A DNA stretch of 64,000 bases from Neisseria bacilliformis (GTDB lineage: Bacteria; Pseudomonadota; Gammaproteobacteria; Burkholderiales; Neisseriaceae): assembly GCF_014055025.1 (NCBI RefSeq), contig NZ_CP059571.1:372001-436000 (forward strand). The letters are read 5' to 3'. The notes beneath the pieces were generated by a model that ran no database searches, had not been told where the DNA came from, and was given only the letters and a program-made list of their open reading frames with translations. Positions 19,593-27,812 of the stretch are shown here, piece after piece (within the stretch, counting starts at the first letter, position 1; each line of letters starts with the position of its first letter). Made by a program: the position numbers and the translations under genes.

Positions 19593-21083
19593 TTATTTCA
19601 GGGTGAGGGCGAGGAAGAGGGTGTTGTCGCCGCGCTGGACGAGGAAGGGGATGTTGCCGCCGGCTGCGGCGACGGCTTGGCGCAGGCCGGCTTCGTCGGA
19701 CACTTTGGTTTGGCCGACGGCGAGGATGTAGTCGCCGCGTTTGAGGCCGGCGCGTTCGGCCGCGCCTTCGACGCGCAGGACTTGCAGGCGGCTGCCGCCG
19801 GTTTCGGTTTGGACGGAGAGGGTGAGGCCGGTATTTTCGAGGACGAAGCTCTGGCTTTGCAGTCCGCTGCCGCCGCTGCCGGCGGGGGTGTTGCGGCCGC
19901 CGTTGTTTTTGTCCGCGCTGTCGAGCAGGATTTTTTGGTTGAGGGTTTGGCCGCCGCGCCAGATGGTGAGGGTGATTTCTTTGCCGGGGGCGATGGCGCC
20001 GACCATGACGGGGAGGTCGTTGGAGGCGCGGACTTCTTCGCCGTTGACGGCGAGGACGACGTCGCCTTGTTGCAGGCCGCCTTGGGCGGCGGGGCTGTCG
20101 GGCAGGACTTGGGTGATGAGCGCGCCTTTGGGTTTGGCCAGGCCGAAGGATTTGGCGAGGTTGTAGTCGATTTCCTGGATGATGACGCCGAGGCGGCCGC
20201 GCTGGACTTTGCCGGTGGTTTTGAGCTGTTCGGCGACGTTCATGGCCACGTCGATGGGGATGGCGAAGGAGATGCCCATGAAGCCGCCGCTGCGGCTGTA
20301 TATTTGGGAGTTGATGCCGACGACCTGTCCGTTGAGGTTGAACAGGGGGCCGCCGGAGTTGCCAGGGTTGATGGCGACGTCGGTTTGGATGAAGGGGGTG
20401 TAGTTTTCGTTGGGCAGGCTGCGGCCTTTGGCGGAGACGATGCCGGCGGTGATGCTGTTTTCAAAGCCGAAGGGCGCGCCGATGGCGGCCACCCATTCGC
20501 CGGGGCGCAGGGCTTTGACGTCGCCGGTTTTGACGGCGGGCAGGCCGTCGGCTTCGATTTTGAGCAGGGCGACGTCCGACTGGGCGTCCGAGCCGATGAG
20601 TTTGGCGGGGAATTCGCGTTTGTCGTTGAGGGTTACTTTGATGTTGTTCATGCCGCTGACGACGTGGGTGTTGGTGAGGATGTAGCCGTCGGGGCTGATG
20701 ATGAAGCCGGAGCCGAAGTTTTGGTTTTTGTCGTCGTCGGGGTCTTGCAGCTGGGGGGCGTTGGGAACGAGGCGGCGGAAGAAGTCGTAGAAGGGGTCGT
20801 CTTCGGGGACGGGGCTGTCTTCGCCGCTGCTTTTGCTTTCGCTTTGTTTGGCGGCCCGGATGTTGACCACGGCCGCGCCTTCCTGCTCCATCAGGCGGGT
20901 GAAGTCGGGCAGCAGCATGTCGACTTTGCCCTGCGGGGTTTGCGCTTCGACGGGTTTGGCGAAGGTTTGTTCCTGCGCGCTTTGCGCAGGCGGGGTGTCG
21001 TTTGCGCCGTCTTTTTTGCCGCAGGCGGCGAGGGCGAGGAGGACGGCGAGGGCGAGGGCGGCGGGTTTGAAGGTGCGGGTCAT
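19593..21083 (-). CDS. Do/DegQ-family periplasmic serine protease, lipoprotein
   Basis: 496 residues from MTRTFKPAALALAVLLALAA with the lipobox cysteine C21 (LAAC), so the protease is probably membrane-anchored in the periplasm; an ATG at 21113 would bury the signal sequence and is rejected. Trypsin-like domain with triad H140 (TNTHVV), D170 (SDVALL) and S243 (GNSGGPL). Two PDZ domains follow (about residues 270-375 and 400-490). Role: envelope protein quality control. A hairpin lies downstream. Confidence 0.93.
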   Translation of the reverse strand: MTRTFKPAALALAVLLALAACGKKDGANDTPPAQSAQEQTFAKPVEAQTPQGKVDMLLPDFTRLMEQEGAAVVNIRAAKQSESKSSGEDSPVPEDDPFYDFFRRLVPNAPQLQDPDDDKNQNFGSGFIISPDGYILTNTHVVSGMNNIKVTLNDKREFPAKLIGSDAQSDVALLKIEADGLPAVKTGDVKALRPGEWVAAIGAPFGFENSITAGIVSAKGRSLPNENYTPFIQTDVAINPGNSGGPLFNLNGQVVGINSQIYSRSGGFMGISFAIPIDVAMNVAEQLKTTGKVQRGRLGVIIQEIDYNLAKSFGLAKPKGALITQVLPDSPAAQGGLQQGDVVLAVNGEEVRASNDLPVMVGAIAPGKEITLTIWRGGQTLNQKILLDSADKNNGGRNTPAGSGGSGLQSQSFVLENTGLTLSVQTETGGSRLQVLRVEGAAERAGLKRGDYILAVGQTKVSDEAGLRQAVAAAGGNIPFLVQRGDNTLFLALTLK

Positions 21084-21122
21084 GTTGTTTTCCTTTTGTT
21101 TGTTCTTGCGCATCAGGGATTT

Positions 21123-21155
21123 GAGGCCGTCTGAAAAAATGTTTTCAGACGGCCT
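21123..21155. terminator. Inverted DUS hairpin
   Basis: Perfect AGGCCGTCTGAAAA stem with a 4-nt loop just after the stop of the gene at 21162-21680. Confidence 0.75.
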
Positions 21156-21161
21156 TTCGTG

Positions 21162-21680
21162 TTAGAACAGATTGTCCATGTCGCCGCCGCTTTGCCGTTT
21201 GGCGGGCTTGTCGGCTTTGGGGACGAGGGTTTTTTCGCCGGCGGGTTTGTTCACAGGCTCTAAGGCGCGTTCGCCGGGGCGGGTTTTGTTGACCGGTTCG
21301 AGCACGGTTTCCTGCGGCGTGAGTTTTTCCGCTTTGGGCAGCTCTTCCTTGGGCTTGGCCTTCGCTTTGGGTTTGGCGGGGGCGGCGGCTTCGGAGGCGG
21401 CTTCTTCCAGCGCGGCGTCGGCGGCGTCCTGCGGCCGCTGCGGCACCAGCGGGTTGCCGTTGGCGGGCGGCGGCGCGCCGTTGGGCGAGAGCACTTCGAT
21501 TTTGTCCGCTTTGGGTTCGGCGGGGGCGGGCGGCTGCTGCGGCGGGCGTTGCAGCTCGAGCCAGACGTTGATCAGCAGCGCGGCCACGGCCACGGCCAGC
21601 AGGAAGACGAATGCCCACAATAGTTTGCCGGCGGTGAGAAAGCCTTTTTTCTTTTCGGACGGTGTGTTTGCTTGGCTCAT
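21162..21680 (-). CDS. Proline/alanine-rich inner-membrane protein, unknown function
   Basis: 172 residues. One membrane helix near the N-terminus (LLWAFVFLLAVAVAALLINV, about 20-39) after a basic cytoplasmic start, then a long low-complexity periplasmic part rich in Pro, Ala and Lys with near-repeats of LEPVNK-x-RPGE / LEPVNKPAGE. It has the layout of an N-terminally anchored cell-wall-spanning protein (as in FtsN or TonB), but no SPOR or TonB domain is visible. It starts 10 bp after the dolP-like gene, probably in one operon. Confidence 0.7.
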   Translation of the reverse strand: MSQANTPSEKKKGFLTAGKLLWAFVFLLAVAVAALLINVWLELQRPPQQPPAPAEPKADKIEVLSPNGAPPPANGNPLVPQRPQDAADAALEEAASEAAAPAKPKAKAKPKEELPKAEKLTPQETVLEPVNKTRPGERALEPVNKPAGEKTLVPKADKPAKRQSGGDMDNLF

Positions 21681-21690
21681 GTTGTTGTGT

Positions 21691-22299
21691 TTATTTCTGC
21701 GGGGTGTAGGTTTGGTAGAGGGTGATGACTTTCTGCACGCCGGCGGTGGTGCTAACTTTCTGCGTTACCGCCGCCTGCTCTTCGGGGGTGAGGATGCCCA
21801 TGACGTAGGTAACGCCGTCGTAGGTTACGATTTTGACGCGGCCGGGGTACACGCCGCTTGCGCCGAGTATCATGGTTTTCACTTTGGCGGTGCTCCATGT
21901 GTCGGCGGAGATGTTGCCCAGCGAACGCGCCTGCGGGTTGACTTCGATGTAGTTGTACACTGCCTGCGCCGACTGCTCGGAGCGGGCGACCTGTTCGACA
22001 AACTGCCGCTCGCTTTCGTTGGCCACTTTGCCCAGCAGCAGGATGTGGCGGTTGTAGCTGACCACGCTGAGCTTGGGCGTGAAGCCGTCGGCGGGGCTGT
22101 TTTGTTTCAGGTAGGAGGATGCGGTGTTTTTCACGCGCAGCTCGATGATTTGGTCGTCGGCCTGCGCGCCGGTGGTGCGCCGGTCGATAACGGACGACGT
22201 GCCCGCCGCCGCGCCGCCGATAACGGCTGCGGCGCAGCCGCCCAAGAGCAGGGCGGCGAGGGCGGCGGTGGAGAGGGTTTTGAGCGTGTTGCGGTTCAT
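21691..22299 (-). CDS. dolP: BON-domain outer-membrane lipoprotein (DolP/YraP, GNA2091 family)
   Basis: 202 residues from MNRNTLKTLSTAALAALLLG with the lipobox cysteine in LLGGC; an in-frame ATG 51 bp upstream is rejected because it precedes the signal peptide. Two BON domains: the first around VSYNRHILLLGKVANESERQFVEQVAR, the second around VKIVTYDGVTYVMGILTPEEQAAV. Closely resembles meningococcal GNA2091, the fusion partner in the 4CMenB vaccine. DolP supports outer-membrane integrity and BAM function. Confidence 0.93.
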   Translation of the reverse strand: MNRNTLKTLSTAALAALLLGGCAAAVIGGAAAGTSSVIDRRTTGAQADDQIIELRVKNTASSYLKQNSPADGFTPKLSVVSYNRHILLLGKVANESERQFVEQVARSEQSAQAVYNYIEVNPQARSLGNISADTWSTAKVKTMILGASGVYPGRVKIVTYDGVTYVMGILTPEEQAAVTQKVSTTAGVQKVITLYQTYTPQK

Positions 22300-22439
22300 G
22301 TTCGTATCCTTTCGCGGCGGCCGTCGGGCGGCAAAAAACGGGAAATCCAAAGCGGCGCGTATTGTAGCGGGTATTGCCCGCCCTGCGTAGGGGGCGGCTT
22401 GCGCGGCGGCGTTTTGCGACGCAAGGCCGCGTTTGGATT

Positions 22440-22478
22440 TTCAGACGGCCTTATGATATAAGGCCGTCTGAATTTTTT
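22440..22478 (+). terminator. Inverted DUS hairpin with T-run
   Basis: TTCAGACGGCCTTA and its complement around a short loop, followed by six T. It lies in the divergent gap between dolP and fabG, directly upstream of fabG. Confidence 0.6.
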
Positions 22479-22499
22479 ACCGACACGGGAATGTTTAAT

Positions 22500-23246
22500 A
22501 TGCATACACAGGATTTAAGCGGCAAAACCGCATTGGTAACCGGCTCGTCGCGCGGCATCGGCGCGGCGATTGCCGACACGCTGGCCGCCGCCGGCGCGAA
22601 AGTCATCGGCACGGCGACAAGCGAAAACGGCGCGGCCGCCATCGGCAGCCGTTTGGCGCAATGGGGCGGCGAAGGCCGCGTGCTCGATTCCGCCGCGCCC
22701 GACACCATCGAAAACCTGATTGCCGACATCGAAAAATCGTTCGGCAAACTGGACATTCTGGTCAACAACGCCGGCATCACGCGCGACAACCTGTTGATGC
22801 GCATGAAAGAAGAGGAGTGGGACGAGATTATGCAGGTCAACCTCAAATCCGTGTTCCGCGCCTGCAAAACCGCGCTGCGCGGCATGATGAAACAGCGCGC
22901 CGGCCGCATCATCAACATCACCTCGGTGGTCGGCGTGATGGGCAACGCGGGGCAGACCAACTACGCCGCCGCCAAAGCGGGCTTAATCGGTTTTTCCAAA
23001 TCGCTGGCGCGCGAAGCGGGCAGCAGAGGCATCACCGTCAACTGCGTCGCCCCGGGCTTTATCGACACCGACATGACCCGCGCCCTGCCCGAAGAAACCC
23101 GCAAAATGTTTGAAGCGCAAACCTCGCTGGGACGTTTCGGCGACGCGCAGGACATCGCCGACGCGGTATTGTTCCTCGCTTCCGAGCAGGCCGGATACAT
23201 CACCGGCCAGACGCTGCATGTGAACGGCGGGATGCTGATGCCGTAG
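22500..23246 (+). CDS. fabG: 3-oxoacyl-[acyl-carrier-protein] reductase
   Basis: 248 residues, SDR-fold NADPH-dependent reductase of fatty-acid elongation. TGSSRGIGAAIA cofactor loop (about 14-25), NNAG, catalytic Ser in ITSVVG, YxxxK in TNYAAAKAG, and the C-terminal YITGQTLHVNGGMLMP. ATG 22500 has GGGA about 9 nt upstream; ATG 22491 is a less likely start. Confidence 0.96.
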   Translation: MHTQDLSGKTALVTGSSRGIGAAIADTLAAAGAKVIGTATSENGAAAIGSRLAQWGGEGRVLDSAAPDTIENLIADIEKSFGKLDILVNNAGITRDNLLMRMKEEEWDEIMQVNLKSVFRACKTALRGMMKQRAGRIINITSVVGVMGNAGQTNYAAAKAGLIGFSKSLAREAGSRGITVNCVAPGFIDTDMTRALPEETRKMFEAQTSLGRFGDAQDIADAVLFLASEQAGYITGQTLHVNGGMLMP

Positions 23247-23267
23247 GGGGTAGGGCGGCAAACGTTG

Positions 23268-23307
23268 AGGCCGTCTGAAAACCGTATTTTCGTTTTTCAG
23301 ACGGCCT
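23268..23307. terminator. Inverted DUS hairpin after fabG
   Basis: AGGCCGTCTGAAAA and complement, about 20 bp after the fabG stop. Confidence 0.7.
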
Positions 23308-23335
23308 TATTGTTTTCCGCCGCGCCGAACCTGCC

Positions 23336-23368
23336 GTAGGGTGTGTCGCCCCCAGGCGACGCACGCGG
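23336..23368. repeat. Solo REP arm (GTAGGGTGTG class)
   Basis: A single arm with hairpin GTCGCC-CCCA-GGCGAC ending at CACGCG; no partner arm is near. Confidence 0.55.
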
Positions 23369-23394
23369 TTTTTTGGGTGGGTGGCAAGATTAAG

Positions 23395-23434
23395 AGGCCG
23401 TCTGAAAACCGCATTTCGGGTTTTCAGACGGCCT
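23395..23434. terminator. Inverted DUS hairpin
   Basis: Lies 20 bp downstream of the stop of the minus-strand histidine-rich gene; likely its terminator. Confidence 0.7.
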
Positions 23435-23453
23435 GTTTGTTATGGCACGCGGA

Positions 23454-23792
23454 TCAGCTTACGGTTTCCACCGGGCCGTGGTCGTCGCAGTGGCCGTTGT
23501 GGACGTGGTGCAGGCGGCCGTTGACCAGGTAGTCCACGTGGTCGCCGTGCGGCACGGCTTCGTGGCCGCAGCCTGCGCCGTGGACGTGGCTGCCGCAGGT
23601 GTCTACGGGGTGGCAGCCGTCGGCGTTGGTTTCGCTCACTTCGATGACGTGTTCGTCGTAGTGGCCGTTGTGCTCGTGGTGCAGATGGCCGTCGTGCAGG
23701 TAGTCGGTGTGGCCGTTGTGGCGGATGGCGGTGTGGCCGCAGCCTGCGCCGTGGACATGGGTGTGGTGTTCGTGGGTGTTGCAGTTGCTCAT
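23454..23792 (-). CDS. Histidine-rich duplicated protein, probably metal binding
   Basis: 112 residues, 26 of them His and 6 Cys. No signal peptide, so probably cytoplasmic. The protein is an internal duplication with a period of 57 residues: HVHGAGCGH at 12-20 and again at 69-77, each followed by a DYL-x-x-G-x-LHH-x-HNGH segment (30-44 and about 87-101). Such His/Cys density points to zinc, nickel or copper binding as buffer or chaperone; this is inference, and I do not recognise a named family. AAAGGAAA precedes the ATG. A TATAAT (minus strand, 23895-23890) and an overlapping palindrome lie upstream. Confidence 0.75.
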   Translation of the reverse strand: MSNCNTHEHHTHVHGAGCGHTAIRHNGHTDYLHDGHLHHEHNGHYDEHVIEVSETNADGCHPVDTCGSHVHGAGCGHEAVPHGDHVDYLVNGRLHHVHNGHCDDHGPVETVS

Positions 23793-23889
23793 GGCGTTTC
23801 CTTTCTTGGAAAAAACAGGTTGTCGATGGCGGCCATTATAGGCGCATTTGCGGCGATTGCAAGCATAAGTTGATGTTTTTAAAGTTTTT

Positions 23890-23908
23890 ATTATAGTGTA
23901 ACAGTTAC
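23890..23908 (-). promoter_or_regulatory. Candidate promoter with operator-like palindrome
   Basis: On the minus strand TATAAT occupies 23895-23890. GTAACAGTTAC, an 11-bp perfect palindrome, sits immediately upstream at 23898-23908, inside the expected -35/-10 spacer. This is a typical place for a repressor site; a metal regulator such as Zur is a guess. Confidence 0.35.
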
Positions 23909-23985
23909 GGTATAGCAGCCTTGCCGTGGCATGAGGCCGTCTGAAAGCCTATAATCGCGCGTTTTTTCCCGCCGCCTCCCTCCGC

Positions 23986-25689
23986 ATGTCCGCCGTAAAA
24001 ATCCAAACCCGTTCCATAGACCAAACTGCCTGCCACACTTTAATCCAATCCGGCGCAGACCCGCTCACTGCCCGCCTGTGCGCCGCACGCGGCGTGGTTT
24101 CCCCGGGCGAACTCGACGACAAACTCGCCGCGCTTTTGCCCTACCAAACGCTGACAAACTGCGAAGCCGCTGCTTCCCGCCTCGCCGACGCGGTTCAAAA
24201 AAAAGAAAAAATCCTCATCGTGGCCGACTACGATGCCGACGGCGCAACCGCATGTTCCGTGGGCATGGCCGGTTTGGGCGCGATGGGCGCGGCGGTGGAT
24301 TTTCTTGTGCCCAACCGCTTCGAGCACGGCTACGGCCTTACCCCCGAGCTGGCCGAAATCGCCGCCGCGCAGGGTGTGGATTTGCTAGTAACGGTGGATA
24401 ACGGCATTGCCAGCATTGCGGGCGTGGCGCGGGCGCAGGCTTTGGGGCTGGACGTAATCGTTACCGACCACCATCTGCCCGCCGACGAAGTACCCAACTG
24501 CATTATTGTGAACCCCAACCAGCGCGGTTGTGGCTTTGCCAGCAAAAGCCTGGCGGGCGTGGGCGTGATTTTTTATGTATTGATGGCCTTGCGTGCCGAA
24601 CTGCGCTGGCGCAATTATTTTTCAGACGGCCTCAAAGAGCCGAATCTGGGCGAGCTTTTGGATTTGGTGGCACTGGGCACGGTGGCCGACGTGGTGCCGC
24701 TCGACCACAACAACCGCATTCTCGTCTCGCAGGGTTTGAAACGGATGCGCTCGGGCAAAATGCGCCCCGGCATCCGCGCTCTCTTCGACGTGGCGCGGCG
24801 CGACTGGAAAAAAGCGCAGCCTTTCGACATGGGCTTTGCACTGGGCCCGCGCATTAACGCGGCGGGGCGGCTCGACGATATGTCGCTGGGCATCGCCTGC
24901 CTGCTCGCGCCAGGCGAGGCCGAAGCGCAAACGCTGGCCGAACAGCTCAACGGCCTGAACATCGAACGCCGCGAAATCGAACAATCTATGCTGCAAGACG
25001 CGCTCAACGCCTTTCCCGACACCCTGCCCGACGGACAAACCACCCTCGTGGCCTACCGCGACGATTTCCATCAGGGCGTGGTGGGCATCGTCGCCAGCCG
25101 TCTGAAAGACCGCTTTTACCGCCCCGCCATCGTGTTCGCCCCCGCCGACAACGGCGAAGTGCGCGGCTCGGGGCGTTCCATTCCCAATCTGCACCTGCGC
25201 GACGCGCTCGATTTGGTTTCCAAACGCCACCCGAATCTGATTTTGAAATTCGGCGGACACGCGATGGCGGCCGGTTTGAGCATACTCGAACACAACATCC
25301 CCGCCTTTCAGACGGCCTTTGAAGAGGCCGTGCGCGAAATGGTGCGCGAAGAAGACTTGTCGCAAACCTTCATCACCGACGGCAGCCTCGCCGCAGGCGA
25401 CATCACGCTCGAACAGGCGCAAAACCTCGCCCGCCAAGTGTGGGGCCAAGGCTTCGCCCCGCCCAGCTTCACCGACCTGTTCCGCGTCGTGCGCCAGCAG
25501 AGTTTGGGCGCGGAGGGCAAACACAAAAAAGCATGGCTGCAAAAAGACGGCTGTGAATTTGAAGCGATGTTTTGGCGGTGCAGCGAAGACATCCCCGAAT
25601 ACATCCGCACCGTGTACCGCCCTGTTGCCAACGAATGGCGCAACAACCTTGAATTGCAGCTTTATATCGATTATTGGGAAGCGGTGTAA
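23986..25689 (+). CDS. recJ: Single-stranded-DNA-specific exonuclease RecJ
   Basis: 567 residues. 5'-3' ssDNA exonuclease of recombination and mismatch repair. DHH phosphoesterase motifs: VADYDADGATA, VTVDNGIAS, TDHHLP and the later GPRINAAGRL; the DHHA1 domain shows KFGGHAMAAGLS. Two uptake sequences are read through in frame, giving FSDGL at 24620 and FQTAF at 25308. TATAAT at 23950-23955 is a candidate -10. Confidence 0.96.
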   Translation: MSAVKIQTRSIDQTACHTLIQSGADPLTARLCAARGVVSPGELDDKLAALLPYQTLTNCEAAASRLADAVQKKEKILIVADYDADGATACSVGMAGLGAMGAAVDFLVPNRFEHGYGLTPELAEIAAAQGVDLLVTVDNGIASIAGVARAQALGLDVIVTDHHLPADEVPNCIIVNPNQRGCGFASKSLAGVGVIFYVLMALRAELRWRNYFSDGLKEPNLGELLDLVALGTVADVVPLDHNNRILVSQGLKRMRSGKMRPGIRALFDVARRDWKKAQPFDMGFALGPRINAAGRLDDMSLGIACLLAPGEAEAQTLAEQLNGLNIERREIEQSMLQDALNAFPDTLPDGQTTLVAYRDDFHQGVVGIVASRLKDRFYRPAIVFAPADNGEVRGSGRSIPNLHLRDALDLVSKRHPNLILKFGGHAMAAGLSILEHNIPAFQTAFEEAVREMVREEDLSQTFITDGSLAAGDITLEQAQNLARQVWGQGFAPPSFTDLFRVVRQQSLGAEGKHKKAWLQKDGCEFEAMFWRCSEDIPEYIRTVYRPVANEWRNNLELQLYIDYWEAV

Positions 25690-25727
25690 CGTTGGCTGAA
25701 AGGCCGTCTGAAAAAGTGTAAAAACGT

Positions 25728-26165
25728 ATGGACTACCAAGTAAAAACCTTTGACGAACTGACCACCCGCCAGCTGCACGCCATCTACCGCGCCCGCACCG
25801 CCGTGTTCGTGGTCGAGCAAAACTGCCCGTATCAGGAAGTGGACGGCAAAGACTTGGCCGCGCTGCATATTTTCGCCGAACAGGACGGCGAAATCGCCGC
25901 CTACTGCCGCCTGATCCCCGCCGCCGACGGCGTGCATCTCGGGCGCGTGCTGGTGGCGCGGCCTTACCGCGCACAAAAACTCGGCCGCGAACTGGTGGCT
26001 TTCGCCCTCGAATGCGCCACCCGCCGCTTTCCCGGCCAAAACCTGCACGCGCAGGCGCAAAGCCATTTGCAGAAATTCTACGCATCCTTCGGCTTTCGTG
26101 CCGTGTCCGACAGCTATCTCGAAGACGGCATCCCGCATATTGATATGACCAAAGAGGCCGTCTGA
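25728..26165 (+). CDS. elaA: GNAT-family acetyltransferase ElaA
   Basis: 145 residues. The ElaA signature Y-x-x-RxxVFVVEQNCPYQEVDGKD is at 19-42, the acetyl-CoA loop GRVLVARPYRAQKLGRELV at about 72-90 and a C-terminal YASFGFRAVSDSYLEDGIPHIDM. The last three codons and the stop (GAG GCC GTC TGA) are a DUS, giving a C-terminal EAV. Substrate unknown. Confidence 0.92.
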   Translation: MDYQVKTFDELTTRQLHAIYRARTAVFVVEQNCPYQEVDGKDLAALHIFAEQDGEIAAYCRLIPAADGVHLGRVLVARPYRAQKLGRELVAFALECATRRFPGQNLHAQAQSHLQKFYASFGFRAVSDSYLEDGIPHIDMTKEAV

Positions 26166-26210
26166 AAAGGCAGTTTCAACGAAGTTAAAAACGCTTTTTC
26201 AGACGGCCTC
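26155..26210. terminator. Inverted DUS pair whose left arm is the end of elaA
   Basis: Left arm GAGGCCGTCTGA contains the elaA stop codon; the right arm lies about 30 bp further. Confidence 0.65.
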
Positions 26211-26226
26211 TGCCGCGATCCGAACC

Positions 26227-26658
26227 ATGAAACCCGCACTCCTCTTCCTGCTGGTTGCCGCGCTGGGCAACTGCTGCTACCACCTCGGCCAGAAGTCGCT
26301 GCATCTCGGCGGCAACCCCATGCTGCTGCTCGCGCTTTACTACACCTTTGCGCTGGCACTCGCCCTGGCCGCCGCCCCGTTTTTCGGCGCGGTAAAGTTT
26401 TCAGACGGCCTCATCAGCACCCTGGCCAATCCGCGCGTGTGGCTGGTGTCGCTGGGCACCGTGATGATCGAACTCGGTTTCCTCATGGCCTACCGCAGCG
26501 GCGGATCGGCGCAGTGGGCGGGCGTGGCCGTGAACGGCACCGCCGCGCTGCTCTTGATTCCCGCCAGCCTGATACTGTTCAAAGAAGCCTTTTCCTGGCA
26601 GAAAATGCTTGGCATCGCCCTGACGCTGGCAGGAATCTGGTTTCTCGCCAAAGACTGA
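26227..26658 (+). CDS. Small EamA/DMT-like membrane protein
   Basis: 143 residues with four to five hydrophobic segments, the size of a single EamA half-module. The C-terminus (GVAVNGTAALLLIPASLILFKEAFSWQKMLGIALTLAGIWFLAKD) is typical of DMT-superfamily transporters, including the Glu in the conserved LFKE position. Substrate unknown. A DUS is read in frame as KFSDGL at 26398-26412. Confidence 0.8.
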   Translation: MKPALLFLLVAALGNCCYHLGQKSLHLGGNPMLLLALYYTFALALALAAAPFFGAVKFSDGLISTLANPRVWLVSLGTVMIELGFLMAYRSGGSAQWAGVAVNGTAALLLIPASLILFKEAFSWQKMLGIALTLAGIWFLAKD

Positions 26659-26773
26659 AAACAAAAGTGCCGCGCACGATCTGCCGCGTCCGGCCAAATA
26701 GTTGCCCCGCGATGTTGCGCCGCCCGAGTGCAAACCCTATCATGCCGCCCCGAACCCCGCTTGGAGAAAGCCC

Positions 26774-27565
26774 ATGAAACTGCCCGTACTGTTCGTCGGC
26801 AACGGCAACCCGCTCAACGCCGTGCGCAGCACCGCCCACACCGAAGAATGGCGCAACATCGGCGACGAGCTGCTGGGCGAATACGAAGGCGAAATCGAAG
26901 CCGTGCTGTGCGTTTCGCCCAACTGGGTCAGCGAAGGCACGCGCGTAACCGCCGCCGTGCAGCCCGCCACTCTGCACGATTTTTCCGGCTTCCCGAGCGA
27001 ATTGGAGCAAACCGAATACCCCGCCCCCGGCAGCCCCGAAACCGCCGAACGCGTCTGCGAACTGCTCGGCGCAGAGGCCGACCCGGCGCGCGGCATCGAC
27101 CACGGCGTGTGGGCGGTGCTTAAACACCTCATCCCCGACGCGTCCGTCCCCGTCGTCCAACTCAGCCTCGACTCGCGCCTCGACGCGCAGGGGCACTACG
27201 ACCTCGCCGCCCGCCTCGCCCCTCTGCGCAAAGAAGGCGTGCTCATCGCCGCCACCGGCAATACCGTCTCCAACCTCCCGCTGCACGACTGGCAGCACCC
27301 CGACCAAACCGGCCGCGCCTACCCCTGGGCCGACCTCGCCCGCGAACTCATCAACAAATGGATAACCGCCCGCCGCCTCGACCGCCTGCTCGACGAAGCC
27401 CACTACCCCATCGCCGTGCGCCAGGCACTGCACCTGCGGCAGAACTTCTACCCCATGCTCTACCCGCTGGCCGCCGCCGGCGCGAAAGAGCCGGTGGAGT
27501 TTTTCAACGACGAAATCGTCGGCAAATCCGTGTCCATGACCTCCTTCGTTATCGGCTTTCTTTGA
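26774..27565 (+). CDS. 4,5-DOPA-dioxygenase (YgiD/LigB) homologue lacking metal ligands
   Basis: 263 residues, same length and layout as E. coli YgiD (ATLHDFSGFP, YPAPGSP, IDHGVWAVLKHLIPDASVPVVQLSLDS, AYPWADLARE). The four histidines that bind zinc in YgiD are all replaced: GHG is GNG (N10), SAHW is SPNW (N50), NVVHN is NTVSN (S166) and EHYLPL is QNFYPM (N224). H110 of the IDHG motif is kept. The reading frame is intact, so it is probably expressed but not a classical extradiol dioxygenase. The true function is unknown. It follows the EamA-like gene on the same strand. Confidence 0.85.
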   Translation: MKLPVLFVGNGNPLNAVRSTAHTEEWRNIGDELLGEYEGEIEAVLCVSPNWVSEGTRVTAAVQPATLHDFSGFPSELEQTEYPAPGSPETAERVCELLGAEADPARGIDHGVWAVLKHLIPDASVPVVQLSLDSRLDAQGHYDLAARLAPLRKEGVLIAATGNTVSNLPLHDWQHPDQTGRAYPWADLARELINKWITARRLDRLLDEAHYPIAVRQALHLRQNFYPMLYPLAAAGAKEPVEFFNDEIVGKSVSMTSFVIGFL

Positions 27566-27769
27566 GGCCGCCTGAAAGCGCGGCTTCGGCGCATCAGGTA
27601 GGGTGTGTCGCCCCAAGGCGGCGCACGCGTTCTCTGCCGCATAACGGCGGAGGCCGTCTGAAAGCGCAGTCCAAACAGCAAAACAGATTTTCAGACGGCC
27701 TCCAAGCCGTTTTTACGCAAACCCCCGTTTCGCAAACCAAACGCAAACAGACCCTAACGGGCGCGCCGC
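27566..27769. other. Intergenic repeats
   Basis: A DUS variant with the extended repeat tail (27567-27598), a solo REP arm (27598-27629), an inverted DUS pair (27651-27702) and a short AACAGACCCTA match to the end of the MITE-like element (27746-27756). No gene. Confidence 0.6.
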
Positions 27770-27775
27770 TATAAT
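27770..27775 (+). promoter_or_regulatory. Candidate -10 box
   Basis: TATAAT 37 bp upstream of the next start codon. No convincing -35 is seen. Confidence 0.35.
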
Positions 27776-27812
27776 CCGCCGTCTTGAAGCAACCACACCA
27801 CGAAACACCGCT

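Noticed and set aside
19068-21134. 688-codon plus-strand open frame
   Set aside because: It lies antisense to nagZ and the Do protease gene and is Gly/Ala/Asp-rich, the usual product of GC-rich complementary strands; no domain and no plausible start region.
26774-27565. Annotating this gene simply as a functional 4,5-DOPA dioxygenase
   Set aside because: Overall similarity supports the family, but none of the four metal ligands is present, so the activity cannot be inferred.
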